NCBI RefSeq assembly: GCF_910592395.1 | Contig: NC_088322.1 | Span: 248,001-312,000, forward strand | DNA: 64,000 bases | Direction of reading: 5' to 3' | Source: Lineus longissimus | Taxonomy: Eukaryota > Nemertea > Pilidiophora > Heteronemertea > Lineidae | Shown: in pieces, positions 53,569-62,559 of the stretch | Position numbering within the stretch: the first letter of the stretch is position 1 | Layout of the letters: every line of letters starts with the position of its first letter | Program-made: the position numbers and the translations under genes | Notes under the pieces: generated by a model | What the model was told of the DNA's origin: nothing | What the model saw: the letters and a program-made list of their open reading frames with translations, nothing else | Databases searched by the model: none

Positions 53569-54189
53569 CTAAGATTTTTGATGGGAAAGAGTAAATCCAA
53601 ATGGATGTTGTAGTCTAATGATCAGTTTTGATCCTTTTTTCATCTTAAGTTCTTCTATGTAGTACTGTCTTTTCTCCTTAGGAATAACACTGTTTTCTTC
53701 TAAGGCATCTTTCATGGCTGATTCATCCTTATTAAAAAATAATACTAAAATTCTTATGTTCTCTCTGTAGTCCTTAACAACTGAATTGTACTTCTGAACT
53801 AGTAACCAAACAGTGAGATTGTAGTGCCTGCCGGAAAAGGCAAGATTACATAACTCGGACACCTTCTTTTTTGTGTCTCTCAAATTAGCACAGTCATCAA
53901 TGAGGAATAATGTGTTAGAACCAGCAAAGGTCAGAGTAGCAAACTGAAGCACAAGGTCCAAATTACTGGCCACAGCTTCGGGATTAACTATGTAGACGTT
54001 CTTGTCTTGGTAAATCCATTTCCTTTCATATGTCTTATTGTTGAAATATGTTGGACAGAAAATTACTATGTTCTGGAACTTGTGCCGATACTCCTTTTCT
54101 AAGAGGTCAAGGGCAAAATATGTCTTACCACAATTGGTAACACCAGAAATTAACATATTGTGTGGCTCGTAAATAAATACTTCACTCAT
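53569..54189 (-). CDS. Genome-packaging ATPase, FtsK/HerA (A32-like) (206 aa)
   Basis: Predicted to pump the DNA into the capsid. Walker A GVTNCGKT at residues 16-23, Walker B TLFLIDDC at about 93-100, and a strand with a conserved polar residue, TVWLLVQ, at about 126-132. The short length (about 200 aa) is usual for Polinton ATPases. Its start codon is divergent from that of the integrase gene, with only TTAA between the two ATGs. Confidence 0.9.
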   Translation of the reverse strand: MSEVFIYEPHNMLISGVTNCGKTYFALDLLEKEYRHKFQNIVIFCPTYFNNKTYERKWIYQDKNVYIVNPEAVASNLDLVLQFATLTFAGSNTLFLIDDCANLRDTKKKVSELCNLAFSGRHYNLTVWLLVQKYNSVVKDYRENIRILVLFFNKDESAMKDALEENSVIPKEKRQYYIEELKMKKGSKLIIRLQHPFGFTLSHQKS

Positions 54190-54196
54190 TTAAATG
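54187..54196. promoter_or_regulatory. Shared divergent start CATTTAAATG
   Basis: A perfect 10-bp palindrome contains the start codons of both the ATPase (minus) and the integrase (plus). Each gene thus has TTAAATG at its start and a 4-bp intergenic space. Promoter elements must lie inside the opposite coding region or overlap the start codons. Confidence 0.7.
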
Positions 54197-55262
54197 AATG
54201 TAAAGGATGACACACAGCAGTATCTAAGGGATTTGTACTACAACCCTGAGAGTCCCGTGGCTTACAGTTCTTTGAGTAAGATGTGGAAACAGGTCAAGGA
54301 AGATGGTAAACTTATTAAAAAAAAAGAAGTGAAAGAATTTCTAGAAACACTACCAACTCACCAACTACACAAACCGGCCATTAAGAAATTCACCTTCAGG
54401 AAGACAATGGTATCGTACATCGATCAACAATGGCAAGCAGATCTGGTTGACATGCAGAAATTCGAGAGTAAGAATAAGGGTTTCAGATTCATTTTAACAG
54501 TCATAGATCTATTTAGTCGTTTTTCTTGGGCTCTAGCAGTTAAGAGTAAGAGGGGAGAAGAAATCAGAGATGCATTCAAATTGATTTTCAGAGAAGCAAA
54601 ACCAACGAAAATCCAGTTTGATGACGGTAAAGAATTTTACAACAAACACTTCAAGGAACTCTTAACAGAAAATGACATAGACTGGTTCTCCACAAAATCT
54701 GATAAGAAGGCAGCAGTAGTAGAGAGATTCAATAGAACCCTTAAAGAAAAAATGTGGCAAGTGGATTGATGTTCTGGATGACCTGGTCATCGGCTACAAT
54801 AACACATTTCACTCATCAATAGGTATGAAACCTGTAGACGCCAGAAAGATGGAAAACGAAGGAACAGTGTGGTACAATCTTTACGGTCTTCACCTCAAAG
54901 AGACATTTGGTGATCCAAAGTACAAAGTAGGTGACAGTGTAAGAATTTCAAAGTACAAGTCCATTTTCGGTAAAGGTTACATGCCCAACTACACTGAGGA
55001 GGTGTTCCAAATCAAACAGATCATCTTTACTCACCCTATCGTCTACCAGCTTGAGGATTACCACAAAGAAGAAATTCAAGGATATTTCTATGAAGAGGAA
55101 TTGAGCTATGTTCCTAATCCTGACCAGCTAAAGTACAAGATCGAGAAAATCCTAAGGTACAAGACCAGTAAAGGCAAGAAATACGGATTAGTGAAGTGGA
55201 AGGGTTACAGTGATAAGTTCAATGAATGGTTACCAGTTTCTGATATCAAATCATTGAAATGA
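54194..55262 (+). pseudogene. Retrovirus-like integrase with chromodomain, frame-broken
   Basis: Inserts the element into host DNA. The first open part (54194-54769) carries the zinc-poor N-terminus and the catalytic core: Asp in WQADLVDM, Asp in IQFDDGKEF and Glu in VVERFNRT. It ends at a TGA at 54,767. The remainder continues in another frame from just upstream of this stop to 55,262, with an SH3-like region (KVGDSVRISKYKS) and a C-terminal chromodomain (VKWKGYSDKFNEWLP). A short stretch expected between the two parts appears to be missing, consistent with a small frame-changing deletion. As it stands, the product would lack the C-terminal DNA/chromatin-binding half. A sequencing error is the alternative. 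Confidence 0.85.
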
Positions 55263-55293
55263 AATAAAGTCTCTAAAGTGACTTAAGTCACAA

Positions 55294-55303
55294 GAACAAG
55301 TTC
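55294..55303. repeat. Mini-hairpin, single (GAAC-AA-GTTC)
   Basis: In the gap between the integrase and the HNH-like gene. Stem GAAC/GTTC with a 2-nt loop; marginal member of the family. Confidence 0.4.
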
Positions 55304-55350
55304 GAAAAACGTAATTTAAAAAAAAAATGTCCTACTAAATAAAGAAAGAA

Positions 55351-56463
55351 ATGGATGGAGCAATATTTGATAATCAAAATGGTATGATGAATCAAAATGA
55401 TATGATGAATCAGAATAATATGATGAATCATGATAATATGATGAATCAAAATATTCAGAAGTTTTTGTATTATTTGCATCAAAATAATATGTTAAATCAA
55501 AATCTGATAAATCAGATTATGTTAAATCAAAATATGATAAATCAGTTTATCTTAAATCAAAACATGGAAAATCAAAATATGATAAATCAGAATAATATGA
55601 TGAATCAAAATATGGAAAATCAACCTACAATTTATTGTGTTAAGTGCTGTGAAAATAAACCTGAAATTAATTTTGAAAAGAACAGGCGTAATAAACTACT
55701 TGATTACTGTAAAGAATGTGGTTCAAGTAAAATCAAGGGATGTAATAAATGTTATGAAAATAAATTACTAAGTGATGGTGAATTTGGTAAAGACGGAAAT
55801 AGAGGTAACTGTAGATCATGTTTTAATTCATATTACAAAAAGGATTACCTTGACCAAAATGGTAATAGAGACAGACACAAAATTAGAGTTGGTCTAAACC
55901 GCATTTCTAAGGGAGAGTGTAAAGGTAATTCCTCATTCAATCTAGGATGTACAGACAGTTTCTTCTCACAGTGGTTAAAGTACCAGAGGAGTCTATCTCC
56001 AATAGGACAAAGTCCCGAGAACAGAGTTCGAATAGTAGAAGAAGAGTTGGATCATGTCTTACCAATCAAGGAATTCAAAGATAAACCTGAACTGTGCTTT
56101 GCTTGGTTTAACATTAGACCAATGTCTAAAACACAAAACAGACAGAAGAGTGCTAAAGTAGACTACACACTATTTAAGGATCAATTGGATAGGTCAATGG
56201 ATTTCATGGTAAAAATGAGAAGTGAAAACTGGTTTGTCTTTCGAGACCAGGATGTAATACCAAATTGGAAAATAGTGATATCACAGCATTTCGGGGATTA
56301 TCTTCGTGATGAAAATATGATTCTGCTTGATAGATTATCGAATTTAAATAATAACATGAGAATGAACCAGAACATTAACATATGTAGTCAGACAGAAATC
56401 ATAAACGAGATGATTAAGTTGAATAATAGACTTGAAAGAAATTTACTCTTTGCAGTGAATTGA
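55351..56463 (+). CDS. HNH/treble-clef nuclease-like protein with Asn/Met-rich N-terminus (370 aa)
   Basis: Residues 1-90 are near-tandem repeats of the MMNQN type, low complexity and probably disordered. A cysteine cluster follows (CVKCCENKPEI, CKECGSSKIKGCNKC, CRSCF; about 93-155), likely binding two or more zinc ions. Then comes ELDHVLPIKEF (about 230-240) with NIRPMSKTQNRQK about 15 residues later, fitting an HNH-type beta-beta-alpha metal motif (D-H...N...N). It may be a DNA endonuclease of the element, for example for resolution, packaging or host attack; that is inference. A mini-hairpin insert supplies the codons for IGQSPENRVR just before the HNH motif. Start in AAGAAATGG. Confidence 0.65.
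   Translation: MDGAIFDNQNGMMNQNDMMNQNNMMNHDNMMNQNIQKFLYYLHQNNMLNQNLINQIMLNQNMINQFILNQNMENQNMINQNNMMNQNMENQPTIYCVKCCENKPEINFEKNRRNKLLDYCKECGSSKIKGCNKCYENKLLSDGEFGKDGNRGNCRSCFNSYYKKDYLDQNGNRDRHKIRVGLNRISKGECKGNSSFNLGCTDSFFSQWLKYQRSLSPIGQSPENRVRIVEEELDHVLPIKEFKDKPELCFAWFNIRPMSKTQNRQKSAKVDYTLFKDQLDRSMDFMVKMRSENWFVFRDQDVIPNWKIVISQHFGDYLRDENMILLDRLSNLNNNMRMNQNINICSQTEIINEMIKLNNRLERNLLFAVN
56003..56034. repeat. Paired mini-hairpin inside the HNH-like gene
   Basis: GGAC-AAA-GTCC then GAAC-AGA-GTTC with a short spacer. In frame within the coding sequence. Confidence 0.85.
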
Positions 56464-56482
56464 TTTTATTTTACTTAATTAA

Positions 56483-56788
56483 ATGAATAGAACTTGGGGT
56501 TACACAAAACGACCACGTAATTGGAAAGAAAGATTAGAACGATTTCATAGAGAATTAGAGGCAGAAGTAGAGTCAAAGTTGGAGCCTGGTCCCGAAAAAC
56601 CTTTAAAACCTGCTGTGCCTGCTGGGTCAGAAAAACCTGTTGGGTCAGAAAAACCTGTTGGGTCAGAAAAACCTGTTGGGTCAGAAAAACCTTTAAAATT
56701 TAATGTACTTCAAAAACCTGTAGTGTCTGCAGGATCAACACTAAACACTAGAAATGACAGAACAACTGATTCTAGTTATTCCCACTAA
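56483..56788 (+). CDS. Small basic/repetitive protein (101 aa)
   Basis: A basic N-terminus (TWGYTKRPRNWKERLERFHR) forms a probable helix. A Pro-rich middle contains four tandem copies of GSEKPV/L. No known domain. Start in ATTAAATGA; the stop is followed after 4 bp by the next ATG. Perhaps a core or DNA-binding virion protein, judged only from charge and position. Confidence 0.6.
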   Translation: MNRTWGYTKRPRNWKERLERFHRELEAEVESKLEPGPEKPLKPAVPAGSEKPVGSEKPVGSEKPVGSEKPLKFNVLQKPVVSAGSTLNTRNDRTTDSSYSH

Positions 56789-56792
56789 TTAA

Positions 56793-57454
56793 ATGGATGG
56801 AGACAATAAGGTTTATCCAGATTTAAGTAATTTAAACTCTGAAAGTCATTTGAACTATGAAAGGTCTGAAAAGCATACAGAAAGTAACCCTCAGGCTTTC
56901 AGACTACAACAAATATGTGAGGTTAAGAGTTTCTTAGAAAGCGAGATTGAATTTAGAAGAAAGATATTTTCAAAGTACAAAAAAGCATTTAGCGTAATTA
57001 CTGGCATTAGCCACTTCCTTAATTTAACTAGCGTAGCAGCCGGATCTGTTGGTGTTTTTTTGCTCTAGCTGGTGTCATCACGGCACCGATAGGCTTAGCT
57101 TTGGGTGGCGTAACAATAGGTAGTGCCATTATTTCATCAGCCTTAGGCTGGGAGAAAAAGAATATTCTTAAGAAAATTGAAAAGCATGAGAATATCAGAA
57201 TGTTGGCAATTTCAAAACTGAACACAATCAATGATTTGGTTAGTAAAGCCTTAACCGATTCTCACATATCTACAGATGAGTTTACTTTGATTCTCAAGGA
57301 GAAGGAGAAATACATTTCGATGAAAAATGCCATTAGGAAAAAACAAAGGGAGGCAAGTTCAGCTGTTGATGTAGAGTCTTTAAAGAAGACTTTTTTAGAA
57401 GAAGGAAAAAAACTAGCACAGACAGAGATGCTAGAAAAACTAAAAGTTCAGTAA
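56793..57454 (+). pseudogene. Hydrophobic-core protein, frame-broken in a T7 tract
   Basis: The first part (56793-57068, 91 codons) has a charged helical N-terminus and a hydrophobic segment, then runs into a stop just after seven T residues at 57055-57061. The rest continues in another frame to 57,454 with a Gly/Ala-rich hydrophobic stretch (LGGVTIGSAIISSALGW), then a long helical, Lys/Glu-rich tail. Two hydrophobic segments interrupted by a small-residue turn, plus a coiled-coil-like tail, resemble a membrane-active Polinton protein of unknown role. The homopolymer makes a 1-nt slip, a sequencing error or programmed slippage all plausible. Start in ATTAAATGG. Confidence 0.65.
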
Positions 57455-57462
57455 ATCAAACA

Positions 57463-57540
57463 GGACCCGGACTACGTCCAGAGAACAAAGTTCGACTCGA
57501 GCTATGCTCTCAAGACGAAGTAGGACCCGGACTACGTCCT
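57463..57540. repeat. Mini-hairpin cluster
   Basis: Several units in a row: GGAC-TAC-GTCC, GAAC-AAA-GTTC, GAGC-TAT-GCTC, AGAC-GAA-GT and again GGAC-TAC-GTCC. It fills the region after the broken gene. Confidence 0.9.
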
Positions 57541-57644
57541 AATCCTAATGTGGTGTATCACTATCACTATTATCATGACTTCGGTGTTAGGGATGAATTT
57601 CACCAAGTAACACTACCATCAGCACCACCCTATTCATTAGTTTA

Positions 57645-57706
57645 ATCGAGCAGAGCTCTCAAGACGTAGTCCTAATCGAACTTTGTTCTCTGGACGTAGT
57701 CGTACT
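57645..57706. repeat. Mini-hairpin cluster at the 3' end of polB
   Basis: GAGC-AGA-GCTC, AGAC-GTA-GTC, GAAC-TTT-GTTC and GGAC-GTA-GTC-like units directly before the polymerase stop codon. Confidence 0.85.
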
Positions 57707-60700
57707 CAAGCGAAGTTTGAATCGCTGTAATCTATGTAGCCTTCATAATACATTCCAAATGGTAAGGTGCTTATTCCATCTTCAAGTATGAACCTCTTGT
57801 CATCAAAAGGACTGAGGCTTTTTTTGTCAACTTCTTCCAAATAGATTTGGTGTTTATCTGATCTTAAGTGTCTCATCTTGTGGTAAAATGACCTACTCTT
57901 TTCAAGACAATCAACATAGTCATCAAATGAGATATTTCTCCTTACTACATTCTTGGCAATACCCTTCAATTTCTTAGAATCGTAATCTTTTGTCGAGCCT
58001 TGCTCTCCAGACATAGTCTTGGTCCTGTAAGCGTACATCTTACTTCTCAGGGCAATGAATTCAGTCATCTCTACTCCTCCTAGCTCATCCTTAAAGTAGC
58101 CTGGTACCTTCTTCTTACTGGTATCATAGAGTGGATGATCTTTTGGATAATTACTGAAGTCAAAATAGTGTTTCAACTCCTTTAAGTCTTTAGTTAAGTC
58201 ATCAGTATTAATGTTAAGTACAAAGGAATCTGTATCTAGATACAGTAGTTCAATATTTTTCTCACCAAAGTACGGTTGAAGAACTTCATAATAGAATTCA
58301 TACATTAATAATTTAGACAATTCAAGTACTGAAGCTCCTATGTAGATTGGTTTGTTGAATTTCATTGATGTTTTCCTCATGCTAATAGCAGCATTATGTT
58401 CGTCAAATACGCATATCGATGAAAACCTGGGATTGGCCATTACATTCCTGGCTCTCTCCCCGTCCGATACAAATTCAATTTCAACCCTGTTCCTTACATT
58501 CTCACAAGTTTTTCCATAGAACGCATTGTTCATCAGTTTAAAATAGTCTTTCTCAAAATCAGTCTTAGAATCCATACGTCTTTTAGTGTTAAAATCAATG
58601 TATGGTGCTAACCACTTTGATTGTTTAAAGCTTATCACTGAATGAACCCTCTTAAGTACCATTCCGTGCTTTAGGTAAAATTGTAGCATTCTGTAATGCA
58701 CTATGTAATTAGTTTTATCCTTTTGTGTTAGTATTAGTTTCTCTACATTTGATCTTTTATCATCGCCCAGTAACTCTCTCTGGTAAGGACTTAATTCATC
58801 ATCTTCAATAAAGAGAGATTCGGGACAGAATGGAAAGTTCCTTGACTTAAATTTAATATTTCCTGGATACTCCAAATCAACCTCTAAAAAGTAGCCTACT
58901 TCACTATCACTTGGAATTGCCATAATCTGCTCTTTACTGATAACATTCATGTTAAGTCGAACCTTGTTCTCTGGACTTTGTCCTAGTCGAGCTTTGTCCT
59001 GAGAGCATAGCTCGAGTGGATCAATATCTATCATTTCAAAACTACCATAGGGTTGAGGTTCCATCATGGACCAGCCGTAGAGATTATTTGCGTCTATGTA
59101 GAGTAGTTTGTGGTGTTCATCTGCCTTGACATGTCTTGTTCCCATAACACCCGAAATTCCACCTCGTATTGCTTTCTCAAAAGTAAGTAAAATGTTGGTA
59201 TCAGTCAGTAGTTCTAGGTTTATTCCTGTGTACTTCAAACCAGCTTGCCAGGTTAGGCCTGGTGCCGAGTAACAGTGACAGGGATCTATCTGAAAGTAGT
59301 TCAAATTGACATCCCTGAATTTCTCAAATAAATCAGCTAAAAGGATCACATCAGTTTTGAGGTAGAGGTCAATGAACTCACCGTGATTCCTGATCTTGAA
59401 ATGATCCCATATTACCTTAGCCTCATCATAGGCAGAATCAGGTGCCATTTCATTTTTCAATTCGTCAAAAAACATAGACTTTTCTAGGTAAGTAACATTG
59501 TAGCTTTCATGTGATGTGTAAAAAGAGTAAGGTACTGAACCCTTCTTCCTCAATAGCTTAAAGTCAGTGGTATTTGGGAACAGCTGTCTGGTAATTTTAA
59601 AATCATCATCCAACATTGATTTGGTTATGTTGTCTAAACTGGACCGCAGGAATCTGTACGAGTCCAAAAACCTGAAACAACCGAACTGAAATGAGATGTA
59701 TTCCTCTGATGTTTTGGCAAGTATTTTCAGTTTCTTGTACTTCGGTAGCTTATTCATTAATTCTTTAATAAATAAGTGAGAATCGTAATTACTGAGATTG
59801 TGAAAAAACACTGGAACAAACATAGCTTTCTTTTCATTCAAATTACACGAGTTGTGAGCAGCACCTCGATATCTACCACAGTAGTGATCATGATCCTTGA
59901 CCTTGTCATATTCCAAAGGTTGATTACAATAGTAACAATGTGTTTCTAATTGATATTTATGCCAGTCGGACTTCGTCCTGAGAGCAGAGCTCGAGTCTTC
60001 ATCTGTCATTGTTAGAGGAAAGTTACAGTTCAATAAATTGGAGAATTGTTCTTCCATCCTGATTAACCAATTACAGAACACATCTACAACATCAGCACCC
60101 CTGTGAGACACATACTGGCTACTGTAAAGGTGTGTGTAGTCTGAGTGAACATAAACACCAACAGCTGATGCATTTTGTTTAAAAAGTTTCTTTGAACTCG
60201 GTTCTTTCATCATAGGTGGCTCTACTGATACTACTGGTATGTTGCCTTCGGCAGAAGAACAAGGTTCGCTTATCGCTTCGAAATCAGCATAGATCACAAA
60301 CGGAACTCTATTTTTGAATGAGTGTTTTTCAAATTTAATTTGTGACCATTTACTGTTAGGTGGAGGCAAAGTAATCTTACAGTAATCGTGTTCTCCACAT
60401 TTCTTTTTATGTTTATCTAGTGTTGACTTCCTGTAAAAGTAATTCATGCATCTCCTGCAAAGATACACTCTATGAGCTAGTGTCCTGAAGAAAAGATTGA
60501 TGTCTCTTATGTACATGAAATGGTCCTTGAAATACAACAGATCGATGACATCATCATCATCATAATTCTTGGACAGGTAGAGAGGTTCTAGTTTTGCCTC
60601 ACAGGTGCTCTTAGCCCATTCGTTCTCTAACTTGAACACATTAATCTTGAGATTATTATCACTCTCTATCTTAGGGATATCCTTTTGAATACATACAGGA

Positions 60701-61479
60701 AATGATTTGATTTTGATATCGGTAGTGATATTGAATGTACTCTCGAGCTCTGCTCTCAGGACAAAGTCCGTCTCTGGATTTTCTTTCAGATATTTAGCGG
60801 CCAATAAAGACCAGAGAAAACATTTATTGTCATTTGATTCCACATTTATTACTGCTTTTGTTTTAAATGGTAATTTAGTGTAATGACCACCTTTACACCT
60901 CTTGTAAGAACAGATGGTCATGTTACAAGACTCTATTTTATTTAAAGTAAGTCCAGAACCTTGAAAGTACCTTTCCTCAATCTGTGTCTTAATGTAGTTT
61001 AACTGGTTGGTTATGGCATAAATTGCCTGGTTCCTTGAAATTATGCTTTCCATTGGAGACTGTATGGGGTGTGTTACACTTTCACCCTGACGATCAAACT
61101 GAGCAAATACTGATATGCTAATTTTGTGATGGTAATCATTGAGTTGAAATAATACCTCCTCTAATTTATCTCTGTATTCATACACTTGTTTAGCTTCTCT
61201 GTCAATCTTCAAACTAATGGTGACTACAGGCTTGCCAAATTGTTTTACTATTTCTATTCCACTCACTTTCTTTATGCCATCTAGCTCATTTTCCTCAAAT
61301 GCAAGTTTCTTATCCATAGTTTTAGGGATCAGTGATTGGGCTCGGGGTTGAGCAATAGGGACATAATCCGGATTTAATTTACTTAAGTGACCTTTGGTTC
61401 TCCTGTGAATAGCCATATTATTGTAGGATATGTACTTGTCACATGTAGTGCAAAGTATTTTCTGATTCTTATCAGTCAT
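57706..61479 (-). CDS. Protein-primed DNA polymerase B (pPolB) (1257 aa)
   Basis: Replicates the element using a terminal protein primer. A C2H2-like zinc finger stands at the N-terminus (CTTCDKYISYNNMAIHRRTKGH). Further C-x-x-C/H pairs follow before the catalytic part (for example CRRCMNYF and HCYYCNQPL). The 3'-5' exonuclease motif is FVIYADFEA at about residue 395. The polymerase motifs are DANNLYGWSM (A, about 793), KLMNNAFYGKTCEN (B, about 980) and LLYLDTDSF (C, about 1078). The length suits Polinton pPolB. I place the start at the ATG at 61,479 (context AATAGAATGA), because the frame further upstream has no ATG. Five mini-hairpin inserts sit in frame between conserved blocks. Confidence 0.92.
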   Translation of the reverse strand: MTDKNQKILCTTCDKYISYNNMAIHRRTKGHLSKLNPDYVPIAQPRAQSLIPKTMDKKLAFEENELDGIKKVSGIEIVKQFGKPVVTISLKIDREAKQVYEYRDKLEEVLFQLNDYHHKISISVFAQFDRQGESVTHPIQSPMESIISRNQAIYAITNQLNYIKTQIEERYFQGSGLTLNKIESCNMTICSYKRCKGGHYTKLPFKTKAVINVESNDNKCFLWSLLAAKYLKENPETDFVLRAELESTFNITTDIKIKSFPVCIQKDIPKIESDNNLKINVFKLENEWAKSTCEAKLEPLYLSKNYDDDDVIDLLYFKDHFMYIRDINLFFRTLAHRVYLCRRCMNYFYRKSTLDKHKKKCGEHDYCKITLPPPNSKWSQIKFEKHSFKNRVPFVIYADFEAISEPCSSAEGNIPVVSVEPPMMKEPSSKKLFKQNASAVGVYVHSDYTHLYSSQYVSHRGADVVDVFCNWLIRMEEQFSNLLNCNFPLTMTDEDSSSALRTKSDWHKYQLETHCYYCNQPLEYDKVKDHDHYCGRYRGAAHNSCNLNEKKAMFVPVFFHNLSNYDSHLFIKELMNKLPKYKKLKILAKTSEEYISFQFGCFRFLDSYRFLRSSLDNITKSMLDDDFKITRQLFPNTTDFKLLRKKGSVPYSFYTSHESYNVTYLEKSMFFDELKNEMAPDSAYDEAKVIWDHFKIRNHGEFIDLYLKTDVILLADLFEKFRDVNLNYFQIDPCHCYSAPGLTWQAGLKYTGINLELLTDTNILLTFEKAIRGGISGVMGTRHVKADEHHKLLYIDANNLYGWSMMEPQPYGSFEMIDIDPLELCSQDKARLGQSPENKVRLNMNVISKEQIMAIPSDSEVGYFLEVDLEYPGNIKFKSRNFPFCPESLFIEDDELSPYQRELLGDDKRSNVEKLILTQKDKTNYIVHYRMLQFYLKHGMVLKRVHSVISFKQSKWLAPYIDFNTKRRMDSKTDFEKDYFKLMNNAFYGKTCENVRNRVEIEFVSDGERARNVMANPRFSSICVFDEHNAAISMRKTSMKFNKPIYIGASVLELSKLLMYEFYYEVLQPYFGEKNIELLYLDTDSFVLNINTDDLTKDLKELKHYFDFSNYPKDHPLYDTSKKKVPGYFKDELGGVEMTEFIALRSKMYAYRTKTMSGEQGSTKDYDSKKLKGIAKNVVRRNISFDDYVDCLEKSRSFYHKMRHLRSDKHQIYLEEVDKKSLSPFDDKRFILEDGISTLPFGMYYEGYIDYSDSNFA
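57993..58026. repeat. Mini-hairpin inside polB (1)
   Basis: GAGC-CTT-GCTC followed by AGAC-ATA-GTCT; encodes TMSGEQGSTK on the minus strand. Confidence 0.85.
58957..59016. repeat. Mini-hairpin inside polB (2), 60 nt
   Basis: Two paired units in a row: GAAC-CTT-GTTC/GGAC-TTT-GTCC and then GAGC-TTT-GTCC (imperfect)/GAGC-ATA-GCTC. Sixty bases keep the frame and encode LELCSQDKARLGQSPENK-like sequence. Confidence 0.9.
59964..59996. repeat. Mini-hairpin inside polB (3)
   Basis: GGAC-TTC-GTCC, TGA, GAGC-AGA-GCTC; encodes SSSALRTKSDW on the minus strand. Confidence 0.9.
60257..60267. repeat. Mini-hairpin inside polB (4), single
   Basis: GAAC-AAG-GTTC, one unit only. Confidence 0.55.
60742..60771. 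repeat. Mini-hairpin inside polB (5)
   Basis: GAGC-TCT-GCTC, TCA, GGAC-AAA-GTCC; encodes TDFVLRAELES on the minus strand. Confidence 0.9.
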
Positions 61480-61535
61480 TCTATTTATTAGATTAAAATT
61501 TATTAAATTCAATAAATATCTTGAATTAAATAGAA

Positions 61536-62486
61536 ATGGACTTCATAATCAATGAACAAGAATGTAATGAAGCCAAATTTGAGTACTACTTAACAGACCA
61601 ATTAGACATAAAATCCATTACTTTGAAATCGATAACCTTTTACAATTCATGGTGGACAGGTGATTTTCTACCAGAGGGAGTAAGGATTTTCTCATTTCTA
61701 GTCGAAATAACCAGAATTACAAAACATGAGCCCTTAGATAAAAAATTATGGTGTAGGACATTATTTGCTCCTGGACTTGAAACAGATACACTTGAAAAGG
61801 AAGTCATGAAAATTTGCGAACGGCATTTGGAAAATGATTCTACCACAACTAAAGACACCATTACTCAATACACATTTCCATACTCTCGACATTTTAGTTT
61901 AAGTGAGTTTTGTGAGGTATGGCAAAAATACATAAAAGAAATTGGAATAAGCCATGTGAAAATTTACTGTGATAACAATAATTACATAACCCTTGAACTT
62001 ACAGAGGATAAAGAGTACCCTCTGAAAGTAGACAAGTTAGATAAAAATGAAAAAATCAAGATTGAGAGAAACACAGAAGGTTTTCAAATAAGCAAAACCA
62101 TAAGAGAGGTGATAGAAAAACAGCTCACAGTGGTGAATGAGTGGTTTGGCTTTAAGCAAACTAAATTCACCAAGAAAGGAAAATACTACTCCACAAGACC
62201 ACTCAACTTTTACAGGAAATATCTATTCCTGCAAGCTAATTTGGTTGACAAAGCTAAGACCCTCTACAACAATAAACCATCTAACATTTTCTGCATCATA
62301 CCTGTAGAAGATGGTGACCAAATAAAAATGCAGCGATACGAACCGAATTGTAAGAAAACGATAAATAAGTGTACTAATCACATAAAATTCGAAATCACTG
62401 ATGAGAATGGTAAGCTAGTTAATTTCAGAGGAACAGAGGTTTCTTTAGAGTTAAGAATCGAGCTTTGCTCTCAAGACGAAGTCTGA
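61536..62486 (+). CDS. Second penton-like protein (316 aa)
   Basis: Not identified with certainty. The C-terminal HIKFEITDENGKLVNFRG matches, in spacing and residues, the NIRLTDEKGDIIDLNG end of the penton-like protein at 52,267-53,034. The N-terminus (YLTDQLDIKSITLKSITFYN) has the short beta-strand pattern of that class. It may be a second capsid-vertex or fibre-base protein. Divergent from polB, with about 56 bp between the start codons. Start in AATAGAAATGG. Its last ten codons and stop come from a mini-hairpin cluster, so the natural C-terminus may have been replaced. Confidence 0.6.
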   Translation: MDFIINEQECNEAKFEYYLTDQLDIKSITLKSITFYNSWWTGDFLPEGVRIFSFLVEITRITKHEPLDKKLWCRTLFAPGLETDTLEKEVMKICERHLENDSTTTKDTITQYTFPYSRHFSLSEFCEVWQKYIKEIGISHVKIYCDNNNYITLELTEDKEYPLKVDKLDKNEKIKIERNTEGFQISKTIREVIEKQLTVVNEWFGFKQTKFTKKGKYYSTRPLNFYRKYLFLQANLVDKAKTLYNNKPSNIFCIIPVEDGDQIKMQRYEPNCKKTINKCTNHIKFEITDENGKLVNFRGTEVSLELRIELCSQDEV

Positions 62487-62547
62487 CTGAGACAAGGTCC
62501 AGAGAACAAAGCTTGACTCGAGCAGAGCTCTCAAGACGAAGTCGGAC
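62457..62547. repeat. Mini-hairpin cluster at the end of the second penton-like gene
   Basis: GAGC-TTT-GCTC, AGAC-GAA-GTCT, GGAC-like, GAAC-AAA-GCTT-like, GAGC-AGA-GCTC and AGAC-GAA-GTC units in a row. Confidence 0.88.
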
Positions 62548-62559
62548 CACCTGATGAGA

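Noticed and set aside
61480-61512. Upstream start of pPolB (33 bp before the ATG)
   Set aside because: That position is TTG, not ATG; the ATG at 61,479 has the AATAGAATG context shared with other genes of the element.
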